The notes under the pieces are model-generated. The model made no database searches, had not been told where the DNA came from, and worked only from the letters and a program-made list of their open reading frames with translations. The position numbers were made by a program, and so were the translations under genes. Positions 10,263 to 20,026 of a stretch of 39,291 bases of DNA are shown here, in pieces. Numbering within the stretch: the stretch's first letter is position 1; each line of letters starts with the position of its first letter. Source of the DNA: Phlegmacium glaucopus (lineage: Eukaryota; Basidiomycota; Agaricomycetes; Agaricales; Cortinariaceae); the NCBI GenBank assembly GCA_015039465.1, contig MU130066.1, positions 17,255 to 56,545 of the forward strand, in the 5' to 3' direction.

Positions 10263-11007
10263 ACGACCATGTCCTAGGATTTGTTTTCTTAACTTTCCTG
10301 GCTTTATTTTGCGTTTTCTACCATTACACAGTGCTCTATGTGTTAATCTTGTATAGACTTTGTTACATTTATTTCTTTTGCTTGATTTGATTTTTGACGC
10401 TGTTGGACAATCTTCTTTGGCATCCTAACATGCTATTCACTTGATTTCATTTACTTACCGTGGTTGAAGAATGTTCAACGGCTATTGACTTGCTTTCATT
10501 TACTTATCGCGGTTGAACAATGTTCAACTGCGAGTTGACTTTATTTCATTTCTATTGATGTGATTTTATTCACTTACCGCGGTTGAACATTGTTCAACCG
10601 CGAGTTGACTTTATTTCATTTTGATTGACTTGAATTTATGTACTTATCGCGGTTGAACAATGTTCAACGGCGAGTTGACTTTATTTCATTTCTATTGACT
10701 TGATTTGATTTACTTTCCGCGGTTGAACATTGTTCAACGGCGTGTTGACTTTATTTCATTTCTATTGATTTGATTTTATTCACTTACCACAGTTGAACAT
10801 TGTTCAACCACGAGTTGACTTTATTTATGTACTTATCGCGGTTGAACAATGTTCAATGGCGTGTTGACTTTATTTCATTTCTATTGACTTGATTTTATTT
10901 ACTTACCGCGGTTGAACATTGTTCAACGGCGAGTTGACTTTGTTTCATTTGTATTGACTTGATTTGATTTGCTTACCGCGGTTGAACAATGTTCAACCGC
11001 GGTAAGT
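10263..11007 (+). repeat. Relic 159-bp unit then 70-bp satellite array
   Basis: 10275-10435 matches the 159-bp repeat. Satellite units follow at about 10508, 10578, 10648, 10718 and 10788 (70 bp apart), then 10837 (a 49-bp step, 21 bp deleted), 10907 and 10977. The final unit is again a fully symmetric palindrome ending in CCGCGGTAAG, directly before the array-end sequence. Confidence 0.85.
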
Positions 11008-11163
11008 AATCATTAGCCATTGAATATATTATTATTGAATTTCTACAGTGCTCAAGCCCAATGATTTTGTATTACATAATCAAATTTGCATCCCTGACCT
11101 TCCTATTTCGTAACCTTACCTTGGCCTAAACCAAACCCAACATACCAAAAACCCCCTAGAATT
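10999..11163 (+). repeat. Array-end sequence, copy 2
   Basis: Same sequence as 9755-9925 with few differences (a shorter TTGAATATA tract, TACATAATC for TACGTAATT). It ends at ACCCCCTAGAAT and then enters unrelated sequence carrying the chitin synthase fragment. Confidence 0.8.
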
Positions 11164-11557
11164 GCCTCGCTGAAACTTGGTCGATTCCCCCTGTGTTGCG
11201 GCTTAAAACACGGATGTCGTTCATTGGAGCTACAGAGCAATCAGAGAACGACCGTGAAGAGTTTAAAACATACCGTTCATTGTGGGTACAGGAGCTAAGG
11301 ATGGAACCAAACGTGAACAAGGTGTTAATAGGCGCAGGAATGGATCAACAAGCCAATCAAATAAAAACCGACCTTCTACCATTAATTCCACAGAATGATC
11401 ACCACCTAGTGAATGAATTAGGCACATGTGGAATAACAAATGAGTTGAGAGGTGAGGGCACCAGTCTGTGTCCGGAGGTGTTGGACAACGTAGATAAATC
11501 AAAGTCTATACCCTTGGACTCAGTCAATTCTGCTGAATGTGCAAAAAGGGAAGGAAA
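11164..11557 (+). other. Upstream region of the chitin synthase fragment
   Basis: An open frame (ATG 11217 to TGA about 11570) has coding-like composition but no domain I recognise. It cannot splice in frame into the myosin exon. It may be 5' UTR or promoter sequence of the gene starting at 11558, or part of an unrelated gene. Confidence 0.3.
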
Positions 11558-12032
11558 ATGGCTGAGGTGAGTTTATGGCAGTGGCGAGCAACCGTTCAGT
11601 GCAGAAGACATCTTTAATTTTTTAATTTTTCATGACTTCCAACTAAATCTCACAATCCAACAACCTCATCGACCTCATCTGCTCATCAGGCCTCAGAGAC
11701 ATTCTACCCTAATGAAGATGGTATTCTCGCCATCCTGCAAGACCGGTATCAAAGTAACCTGCTCTATACTTGGATTGGGGCGACAAATCTCGTTGTTGTG
11801 AACCCATACAAGGCAATTTCACATGACAATGACAACGCAAAGGAGTAAGGTATTACACACACAAGCCCTCCCAAAATCCCTGTCAATTTACAGGAGCCAC
11901 CAAAATCTCATTCGTACGAGCTTGCCAGAGCGCATGTTCCAGGAGATCTCACAATCCTCAGTGATGCCAACTTTGATGCAGTCATAAAACTGGGGCAAGT
12001 AGAAAAGAGCCTCACAAGAACAATAGTCAGGT
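11558..12032 (+). pseudogene. Myosin-motor chitin synthase, 5' fragment (decayed)
   Basis: ATG at 11558 in a good context starts a 3-codon exon (MAE), followed by an intron at 11567-11689 (GTGAGT to ATCAG). Exon 2 (11690-11844) reads ASETFYPNEDG, then ILAILQDRY and LLYTWIGATNLVVVNPYKA. That is the opening of the myosin motor domain in fungal class V/VII chitin synthases, where IGxxNLVVVNPYK is characteristic. The next stretch has a donor GTAAGG at 11845 and an acceptor at 11893. It then shows PPKSHSYELA in a frame that does not splice cleanly, and a degraded EKSLTRTIV that could be the remains of the P-loop region. The rest of the motor and the catalytic domain are absent. In intact enzymes the motor targets chitin synthesis to growth sites; this copy is not functional. 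Confidence 0.6.
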
Positions 12033-12316
12033 AACCGGACAATAAGAAATAAAGTTTTAATTAATCCAAAAGGAGAGAACAAAGAAACTTATTGTTATGG
12101 AAGATAACCACATCTCTTTGTTAGCGCAGCCACTGAAGAGTCTATAAAGACGAAATGGCCTGTTGGGTAAATCCCCCAACCATTTGGCTTCTAACCTCTG
12201 CTCTCAGCAACTTAGTGTTCAATACTCCCCCTCCCTAAACCCTAAACCCTAAGTACGGACTACCAGAAACAACTCCGTCGGAGTCGGACCGGAGTAATGT
12301 GTGACGGAATGTAACA
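12033..12316 (-). repeat. LTR debris
   Basis: The segment ending at 12316 (TACGGACTACC, AACTCCGTCGGAGT, GACGGAATGTAACA) matches the end of the solo LTR at 28504-29083, so it is one terminus of the same LTR family (TGTTACATTCC on the minus strand). Just left of it is TACTCCCCCTCCC, like a reversed polypurine tract, and a TGTTGGG at about 12153, possibly another short LTR remnant. The left boundary is uncertain. Confidence 0.5.
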
Positions 12317-12539
12317 TTCGGAGACTACACGGTTGATCCACCGACAGTCCAAACCGCCTATGGACGACATGAAGCTCTTCCAGCAGAAGCATCATTCGCA
12401 CCACCCACAATTCATTTAGCACTCCCACCTTATTTGTCAAGACAGGACCAGCTTTCTTACGACCCTCTGGGTGGGGCAGCATCCTCGTTGGCAAGATATA
12501 TGTCCGATGACTTGCCAATCTCCATGATGAGCCGGCTGG

Positions 12540-12860
12540 TCTTGCAACCACGTGCGCAAAGGGTGGCCGATGTGTAGACTTCCGGCTCTGACAGTGATGG
12601 TAGCGAGACACCGGCACCGGCAATGGCACAAAGGCTTGCGGAGCTTTGAAGTGATGGCAAGTCGGCACCAGCACCAGCACAAGCCTTGCAGCTTGCCGAT
12701 GTCTGGACTGACGAGGTTTCCGGAACTGAGGCTTCAGACCTGGCGATGTCACCTCCGGGACCAGCAGTTAGCCCGGCAGCCACAAGCAGTGATAGCGAGC
12801 CGGCCCTACCAGCACAAGCCTTGCAGCTCGCCGATGTCTGGACTGATGAGGTGTCCGGTA
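12540..12860 (+). pseudogene. Broken frame with DVWTDE repeat peptide
   Basis: One frame encodes repeats of ADVWTDE followed by Ser/Asp/Glu/Ala/Pro-rich sequence (GTEASD, SSDSEPALPAQ). ADVWT-like units occur near 12567, 12697 and 12829. Stops TAG (about 12574) and TGA (about 12648) interrupt it. A related open frame lies at 20027-20581. The peptide is acidic, low complexity and of unknown family. Its position directly before an LTR-like block in both copies suggests it belongs to the same element. Confidence 0.4.
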
Positions 12861-13689
12861 TAAATCGTTGTTGTTGTTGTATATAAACACCAACCAGAGA
12901 GCAGTGGACCAGACCTTAGGTCAAGAGACTCCCTGTTGTTCGTTTAGGGAAGGTATAACCTTGACTTTCAACACACAGAGGGAAGGGGAAAGAATAGAGA
13001 AGAGAAGGAGGAGGATGAAGGTCTTGGAAGATGAATGAGGTATAAGACAAGGATGAGGATGAGCAAGAGAGAGTCTTCAGTAAGACTATAGCAGTTAAGG
13101 AATAGGGGATAGATTGACAGTAAGGGGCAAGAAAAGCGAACTTAAGGGAGGAATTCACTGGAATTCCACTGAGATGATGAAAGTGGGGGGTAAGAATGAA
13201 TTGAACTGAACTACCTATCCTGGTACAAAAGAGCAGTATTTATACCCTAAGGATGAGGCTATGTAAAACAATAAAAAAAAACAAAGTACGCGCTGTCAAA
13301 GGAAGAAAGATAAAGAGAGGACAGCTGCGAGAAGAAAAGAACAATGGAAAAGAAAAGGAAAAAAAAAAAAAACCGGAAAAGGGCAAAAGGCCAGAGAAAA
13401 AAAAAGAGAAGGCAGTGTACATAGTCCAATAGCAAAAATATATCAACTCTATAGGCATGTGGTCATGTCAAAAATGTGAAAGGTCCTGAGTCAACACTTG
13501 AAAAGCACAGCCTTGTTCCCAAGAAAACACTACTTGCCCATGATCCCATGTCGCGCAGCCTTGATAACACTTGATACACTGTGAGAATAATCCTCTGCTG
13601 CTGATTCATCTGCAATTCCTGCTTAGTCGTGATCCTCCTGGACTTCCTAAATTGTCATAAAGAGAAAAAAAAAAAAAAAAAAAAAAAAA
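12850..13689 (+). mobile_element. LTR-like block with terminal poly-A (copy A)
   Basis: It starts at GGTATAAAT and TATATAAACACC, which look like TATA boxes, followed by CACCAACCAGAGAG. It matches 21507-22374 over about 0.8 kb, including the tracts near AGCAGTATTTATACCC and GGCATGTGGTCATGTC. At 13662 the homology (CATAAAGAG) stops and about 27 A follow, while the other copy continues into unique sequence. This looks like a retroposed, polyadenylated transcript of the element. Confidence 0.5.
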
Positions 13690-14549
13690 GAATATAAATT
13701 TCATACACTCGTATATGTCTATGAATCATGATTTCGGTTTTGTTGACTTCATCTGCCTCCTTGATTTGGGAAGAGGTTTTTTTGCAACGGCATGGACTCC
13801 GAGTTGATCGAGGAGGATATCTGGGACAAAATACCGATAAATGTACTTCAAAAATCCTAATAGGACAATCAGTATTTCAGTCTTAATTATGCAAGTTTCG
13901 AACGCACAAAAACCATATTCTTGTGAAGGTGGGTCACCGTGAGTGAAATCATGAAAATTCATTTGCATTCTTGACCTTTGTGAGTATGCCAGTGCGATGA
14001 TCAGATGACTTCAATTACATTACTTACTATACCATGAACTAAAATGGTAATTGCGCCAGGGAGCCCGAGTCCTAGCAGCCTGAGGGTGTGCATGCCAAGT
14101 ATGTGTGGATGGAATCCCTGCGTGAACATACTATGTGATACTAGTAGGTGAGTGCATATATTGGTAGGTGAGTGTTAGGTGCGTGCATGTACGTGCAGGT
14201 GAGTGTTAAGTGTGTGTGACAACCAATGTACATACTTTATACAACAATTTTGAAGTGGTAGAGCATACATAAATGAGTGAGTCCTTGTGAAACATTTAAG
14301 TTCTAGCAAGTGCCCCATTCTTTGAGAGAGATGTTTTTGACAAACACTCACCAGACCTTTATAAACTTAACTCGATGGGAACATCTACTGAAGCAGAAAA
14401 CTCATTCTGGAATTCTGTTGATTGTTTCTATCTAAACGCATCATCTTAGAATGAGAGAATCATAATATGTAAAAGCAGTCGAAACTGACCTTTGTGCAGT
14501 ACACTGTAGGCGCCTAACAGATTGTCTCCTGTATATCACTATAAGAACA
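13690..14549. other. No gene recognised
   Basis: AT-rich sequence. A low-complexity stretch of GTGAGTG/GTGCGTG type lies at 14120-14220. A reverse open frame at 13726-13968 has no domain I recognise. Confidence 0.4.
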
Positions 14550-14555
14550 TCTAAA

Positions 14556-14819
14556 TGTTGTCTTGCCAAAATTGGTTTGGATTCATCATTATACTCTGGT
14601 CACAGTTTCCGGCGAGGCGTGGCCTCCTCAGCTGCTGCAGTTGGCTACTCCAATTATGTGATCCAGCTGTTAGGCCGCTGGCGTAGCGATGCCTATAAAC
14701 TATACATTGATGTTCCTCCTGAACGCATCCTACACCTCTCCTCTCGTCTTCATTTGGCCCTCGCACCGGTTCAGCCTCTTGAGCCTCCATCTCTTCCCTT
14801 CACCAGTCTGTTGGCTTGA
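14556..14819 (+). pseudogene. Tyrosine recombinase C-terminal fragment (Crypton/DIRS-like)
   Basis: The frame reads LYSGHSFRRGVASSAAAVG, then IQLLGRWRSDAY and KLYI. This is the C-terminal catalytic part of tyrosine recombinases: the H-x-x-R box (HSFR), the LGRW segment carrying the third catalytic residue, and the nucleophile Tyr in KLYI. In fungi this form is typical of Crypton and DIRS-like elements. Only the last third is present; no catalytic Arg I or N-terminal domain was seen upstream. It ends at TGA 14817-14819 after a Pro-rich tail. Decayed or captured fragment. Confidence 0.6.
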
Positions 14820-14978
14820 GCTCGACCCTTTTCCCATCTCAGGATTCTGGGCAGTGCGAGAGAGCTTTGGCAACCAACGAAATCTATTCTTTTATCCCAA
14901 CAATTGCCACGCGATTAGTAAGATATATCCCTTCCCTTTACTTTGGTTTTCCTCCTCCACCAAGCCAAAACATAGATT

Positions 14979-15170
14979 CAAATTTCTGAGGGTCCCATGT
15001 GACCTCTTTGCTCACGTGTGACCCTTCAAATTTCTGAGGGTCCCACGTGAACTCTATGCTCACATGTGACCCTTCAAATTTCTGAGGGTCCCACGTGAAC
15101 TCTATGCTCACGTGTGACCCTTCAAATTTCTGAGGGTCCCACGTGAACTCTAATCTTATCACTCAGCATC
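14979..15170 (+). repeat. 48-bp CACGTG tandem repeat, 4 units
   Basis: CAAATTTCTGAGGGTCCC starts at 14979, 15027, 15075 and 15123, exactly 48 bp apart. Each unit contains GGGTCCCACGTGA and, after ACTCTATGC or similar, TCACGTGTGACCC. That is an inverted repeat with 13-nt arms and one mismatch. Single or paired copies recur at about 16108-16205, 16650-16680 (reversed), about 17070-17095 (partial) and 17375-17450. Confidence 0.85.
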
Positions 15171-15215
15171 ATACACAGTATTACCCCAAACTCACACACT
15201 CATTGACACATGCAA
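15121..15215 (+). repeat. Left arm of an inverted repeat around 15216-16570
   Basis: The CACGTG unit plus ATCTTAT...CTCAGCATCATACACAGT and TACCCCAAACTC is found again as its reverse complement at 16573-16681, at roughly 85-90% identity by eye with one 7-bp gap. Together they look like terminal repeats of a fold-back unit of about 1.56 kb. Confidence 0.65.
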
Positions 15216-15230
15216 CAGAGTTGAACAATC

Positions 15231-15370
15231 ATTTTTAGGGGTTTTTTGGTATGTTGGGTTTGGTTTAGGCTAAGGTAAGGTTACGAAATAGGAAGATCAG
15301 GGATGCAAATTTGATTATGTAATACAAAGTCATTGGGCTTGAACTATTCAATGGCTAATGATTACTTAAT
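15231..15370 (-). repeat. Array-end sequence, inverted copy 3
   Basis: Reverse complement of 9755-9925: AGGGGTTTTTTGGTATGTTG, GGTTTGGTTTAGGC, GGGATGCAAATTTGATTATG, TCAATGGCTAATGATTAC. It faces copy 2, so 11164-15230 lies between two inward-facing termini. Confidence 0.8.
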
Positions 15371-16500
15371 GGTGTACATGTTCTTACCACTATATAATAA
15401 TAACACTGTTCATTCACAATATTTCCAAAGAATCTTCTCTTACCACTGTTGAACTGACTTGGTTTCATCTTATTACTACCATTGAACCTCATTCTATGTC
15501 AATCAACTTGATTTTATTGCTTACTGCCGTTGAACAATGTTCAACAGTGTCCTGACTTGATCTAATTTTATTACCACCATTAAACACCATTCTATGGCTA
15601 TGGCAATCAACCTTGATTTTATTTCTTACCGTGGTTGAACATTATTCAACGACGTCCTGACTGGACTTCATTTATTACAACCATTGAACATCATTCTATT
15701 ATTATGGCTTTTTACTTCTTACCACCCTTCAACAATGTTCAACAGCATCCTGACTTGGTTTCATTTTAATACAGTCATTGAACATCATTCTATTATGGCT
15801 TTTCTGTTGAACATTGGTCAATGGTGTAACATCCTTTAGTCAACAGCAGTGAAGAAAACCCTTGTGACTTGAATAATTTGGACTGATTGTGCATATTATG
15901 GTGGGTGGTTGATTTCTTTGTTGACCACTGTTGACAATCAGCCAACAGCGGTTAAGGAAAGGCATTTTGACTTGGAGCAGCTATTATTCTGCTCTTGGTG
16001 AGCCGCCGTTGAACAATCTTCATTGGCTGTCAATGAATCATTGAAGAAATCTTAGGGTTTCAATGGCTTTCTTGATCCTTACCGCCATAGAAAAATTTCA
16101 ACTGCGGTCCAAATTTCTGAGGGTCCCACGTGAACTCTATGCTCATGTGTGACCCTTCAAATTTCTGAGGGCCCCACGTGAACTCTGTGCTCACGTGTGA
16201 CCCTTGGCATCATTTTCATACAGCCAGTGAACATTGGTAAATGGCTTATTATTCACTTCATTGAATATTTATTACCATTCAACGGTGTCCTGACTTGATT
16301 TAATTTCATTACCACCATTAAATTTCTTACCGCCATTGAACATTGTTCAATGGCATCCACTGGACTTCATCTATTACAACCATTGAACATCATTCTATTA
16401 TTATGGCTGTTTACTTCTTACTGCTGTTGAACAATGTTCAACAGCGTCCTAAGTTGGTTTCATTTTAATACATTCATATGAAAACTGTCAAAAAGTGAAT
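15371..16500 (-). repeat. Degenerate palindrome array, inverted
   Basis: Decayed versions of the same palindromes: GCCGTTGAACAATGTTCAAC at about 15527, TTCAACAATGTTCAAC at about 15727, TGCTGTTGAACAATGTTCAAC at about 16421. Linkers match those of 5186-6440 in reverse. Most CpGs in the arms have become TG or CA here. Two CACGTG units interrupt it at about 16108-16205. Confidence 0.75.
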
Positions 16501-16572
16501 ATATGGTAGGTAAAGATGCAGTTGTCAGATTCATAGTTCAAGAATGGCTAAGCGTGGCAAGGGATCAGCCTA

Positions 16573-16681
16573 GCACTCATTGTGTCAACGGGTGTGGGAG
16601 TTTGGGGTAACACTGTGTATGATGCTGAGGAATAAGATTAGGTGAGACAGAGTTCACGTGGGACCCTCAGAAATTTGAAGA
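16573..16681 (-). repeat. Right arm of the inverted repeat
   Basis: Reverse complement of 15121-15215, including AGAGTTCACGTGGGACCCTC. See the left arm. Confidence 0.65.
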
Positions 16682-16689
16682 AGTGATTG

Positions 16690-18115
16690 AATATGAGTGA
16701 AGAACAATACTTGGATTACTGCAAAGTAGGCGAGGAATAAATTGATAAATAAGATAATGACACTACTCTGCGCTGTGAGGTCAGAAAGGGTGCTGAAAGT
16801 GTGAGCGACGATATGCTCACCTGTGCTGTGACCGTAGAAAGGTGGGACAACAGCACACGGTTCACCAACTCTTGACCCTCATGTCTCAGCACAGCATCTG
16901 CCAAACAATGGCACCATGCCAAAACGGTCTCAAGCCAGTCAATGATGCACAGAGGGCAATGAAGGGCATTGCACGCCCATACAGACGCTCTAGCTGATGC
17001 ACAGAGTGCGGGGAAGGGGGCACATGATGGCGCAGAGGCCCCCAAAAAGCCTCCTTACCTTCAGAACCTGAACACTCAGAAATTTGGAGGGTCACACATG
17101 AAACCCTAACTTCTTCACACTCTGCCTTTGTCTCCCATTCCTCATTTGTTCTCTTGCCCACCCTGACCCCTCCCCAAAGACAAAACATTGCTGAAGCCAC
17201 CATTGTCACTCTTGCCACAATCAACTGCCTTTTCAAACACTAATACTTTTACATGACTATAATTAAAATTGTATGTTACATTGTCAAGTACTAGTCAAAA
17301 TGTTTGTAAATTAGTTTAGTAAAGCAACATGACTTTGTACGAATTTGTGTGACATTGACCTAACTGAGTGTGACACTTTTAGATTTCTGAAGGGTCTCAC
17401 GTGAACTCTGTGTCACGTGTGACCCTTCAAATTTTGAAGGCCCACACGTGACATATGTTAGACTCTCTGGGCCAGTTTCAATTTCACCAACTGACACAGT
17501 TATGAATGGCTCTATAGTGTACCCCCCATGTTTAATTTGATAATTAGTGACATTTACAGGTTGTTTCATGATTTTACATGGACTAAAAAGGAAATTATTG
17601 CATATGCTCCTCCTCCAGGCTCTTACTTTCTATATCTCTATGTGGGGTGCTCCTAAAATCATGAAAATTGACAAGGTAATGTATATACACTGCATTAAGC
17701 TAAGTATATAATAAAAAGTATTTTTTTATTACAAAATTGATTTATTATGGAGAGAGGAGTGAAATACAGGAAAATCAGCCATATCTCAGTCAGTTCTTGA
17801 TGAAAATTCATGATTCTTGGTTCTGCATAGACAAAATATATTGTCTGAACATATCCCATCATTTTTTTGAATTTAAATTTTTGGTCATTTTCAACCAATG
17901 TTTGACAATGGGTACCCTGAAAAGACAAGTTGTGAAAGATAGTCTAAAAAGGATTGGACTTTAAACCTGTATTTGGAAGTTTTATTCAAGAGTATACTGG
18001 TTATACTTTCAAGGAAACCCCAACTTGCCTAATACAGAAATTTGTTATTGGTTGCTGGTTGTTGGATTTGTTTTGAACATTTCCTTAAACAGTAATCTTA
18101 GAAATACAAATTCAA
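16690..18115. other. No gene recognised
   Basis: A GC-richer part (16750-17220) has a 116-codon reverse open frame (16886-17236) without recognisable domain. Single CACGTG repeat units lie at about 17075 and 17375-17450. The rest is AT-rich without coding signal. Confidence 0.4.
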
Positions 18116-18620
18116 TCATATCACCGCATACCTAGAACACAGGCTTATTATGCAAGCCTCGCTGGGACCCATAGCACAAGACCTATCAAAACTCCTCAAT
18201 ACGCCCGCAGCACTCAAGCCACTATTCCGTTATATCAAAGCCACTCGAAGACTCATCCAGCCGAATCCTTAATGCTTTGTCTTCTCCCCCATCTCTCATT
18301 CACTCGTCACATCAATTGTCCACCTACTAGCACTCGCATCGTCTTTGTTGCCGTGTGTCCTCCTTCGCTGCACCTCTATATTTATTTACTATACAGAAAT
18401 TCTCTAATAATTTACATTACTCATGGCATACCCACCTCTTACATTCTAACATTACACCCGCATTGAAGTCCTCTCGAGGGATCTTCACGCAGTTGCCGCA
18501 GTCACATACATCCTCTCGCCCAGCACTCTAAAGCAGTTTACTCATGTGTACATACTCTCTAACATATGGTTCGCCACAACGGAGAATAAATAGGATTTTT
18601 AAAAAAAGAAAAAAAATAAA
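18116..18620 (+). mobile_element. 5'-truncated LINE-like element, 3' end
   Basis: From 18120 a frame of 50 codons to TAA at 18270-18272 reads ITAYLEHRLIMQ and later LSKLLNTPAALKPLFRYIKAT. This resembles the extreme C-terminus of fungal LINE polyproteins, where a YxxHR segment is followed by LLxTxxxLxxLxxFI. About 310 bp of CT-rich 3' UTR follow, ending in GGAGAATAAATAGG and an A-rich tail. Such 3' ends are typical of 5'-truncated LINE insertions. No target duplication was identified. Confidence 0.5.
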
Positions 18621-19440
18621 ATTATCTTCACAACAGATGGGATTTAGGATTATATTTGCAGAGATAAAATCATCTAGTTGTATATTGCTTCAATTCTACA
18701 AGTTCAAAATTTTAATTACTAGCCCCTAGCCATGTTAAAGTGCACATTCTGAGGATCTATATTGACAGAGGGGGCACTAATTAAAAATTTGGACTTGTAG
18801 ATCAATTGGAGTTTAGATTCTAAGTGAAATCCTCCTGCAAATCATGCTCATGGGTGTTGTGGTTGAAGGGATAATGTCCAATCTCTTTGAAGCCTCATAT
18901 TTGGCAGGAAATTGAGATTCATTTCATATTTTTGGGTTAAATATAATTTTTTCCTGTAAGGAATATTTTAGGCATGTATAATTACTTCTTATTCTTAAAT
19001 ACAGCACAATTTTTTTGGTATCTCAGAGGTGTGGAGAGCACAAATGCAATGTCTCAAGAAATTGGCTGTCACATACACTGAGGATTGTGCAACCCCATTA
19101 GTAGTAATCATGTATCAGGTGATGTGACTCAGAGTCTGTTCATACTTAGTTTATTGGCTTTTTCCAGTTTGCTTATTTGTGACTAACTATCATGATGGGA
19201 GCCAGGAGGCAAACAATGATCAATAACTCATTTCCAGCAATGTGTTGTTGTCATATATTTGTTTTGAAAAGGTTTTTGAGATAATTTATAATGTTCACTT
19301 ATTAATTTACTACCCATTACTTGTGCTTATCCATTTACCCAAAAACATCCCTATGAAACCTCATAAAATTGAAGACCAGTCACTGTTGTTTGTTTTGGAA
19401 GCTAAATGACAGGTTTCTGAGTTCAAAGGTGTTTCTTCCT
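18621..19440. other. No gene recognised
   Basis: AT-rich sequence with no open frame of interest, repeat or motif that I can support. Confidence 0.4.
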
Positions 19441-19448
19441 TGGGTAGT

Positions 19449-19575
19449 GATGTTACGGCTCGGCTCGGCTCGGCTTAGGCTTGACACAGCCTCTACAAAG
19501 CCAGGCCCGAGCCGTAGGCCAAAACTTTGCACGGCTTGGGCTCGGCCTGGGGCTCAGGCCGCGGCTTTTTCCCAC
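19449..19575. repeat. GC-rich CGGCT-type low-alphabet island
   Basis: An abrupt GC-rich patch in AT-rich DNA is built from GGCTCGGCTCGGCTCGGCTT and variants. Partly complementary AGGCCCGAGCCG and GGCTCGGCCTGGGG allow strong folding. It resembles short low-alphabet repeats seen in agaricomycete genomes. There is no coding content. Confidence 0.5.
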
Positions 19576-20026
19576 ACGGTTAGAAGGTAAGGGAGAACAA
19601 ATTTGTATGAAATCAAACTAAAAAATGACCATAAATGACTATCAATGGTATCAATTACACTCTGTAAAAAAAAAAAAAAAAAAAAAAAAACCATAAACGG
19701 GCTGTTCTTGAAATGATGGGCCATAGATGCGATCAAACGCGAGCCGATGACCGATGCGAATAGTAGATTGATCGCTTTGTTGTATCACTAGCCAAGGGAC
19801 AAACAGATGGTAGATGTTAAGGAGCATGTCGATAGTGTAAATGATAGACAACATAGTGGAAGACATTGAGGATATGATGAGCGATGAGGATGTTATCGTT
19901 GAACGAATGGTTTTGTTGACCAGGAACGCGATTCAGGGCCACTTCCAAAATAGGTAAGCAAATTCAAAGTCTGCTTATTTTCATGATGGCAACTTTTAAG
20001 CTTTCTTCTCACGCTACCAATCAGTA

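Noticed and set aside
9091..11007. The regular palindromic array as a CRISPR array
   Set aside because: The linkers are themselves repeats of one another, not unique spacers. The setting is a eukaryotic genome with spliced genes and there are no cas genes.
11217..11570. Open frame as the N-terminus of the myosin-type chitin synthase
   Set aside because: Its frame cannot splice into the exon at 11690 with any visible donor, whereas ATG 11558 does so directly.
12230..12255. CCCTAAACCCTAAACCCTAA as a telomere tract
   Set aside because: Only about three units, inside LTR debris and with no chromosome-end structure. It is likely chance or an LTR feature.
12249..12783. Overlapping long reverse open frames
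   Set aside because: They are antisense shadows of the GC-rich DVWTDE repeat region.
16886..17236. 116-codon reverse open frame
   Set aside because: No recognised domain and no splice or context support. Left as unassigned sequence.
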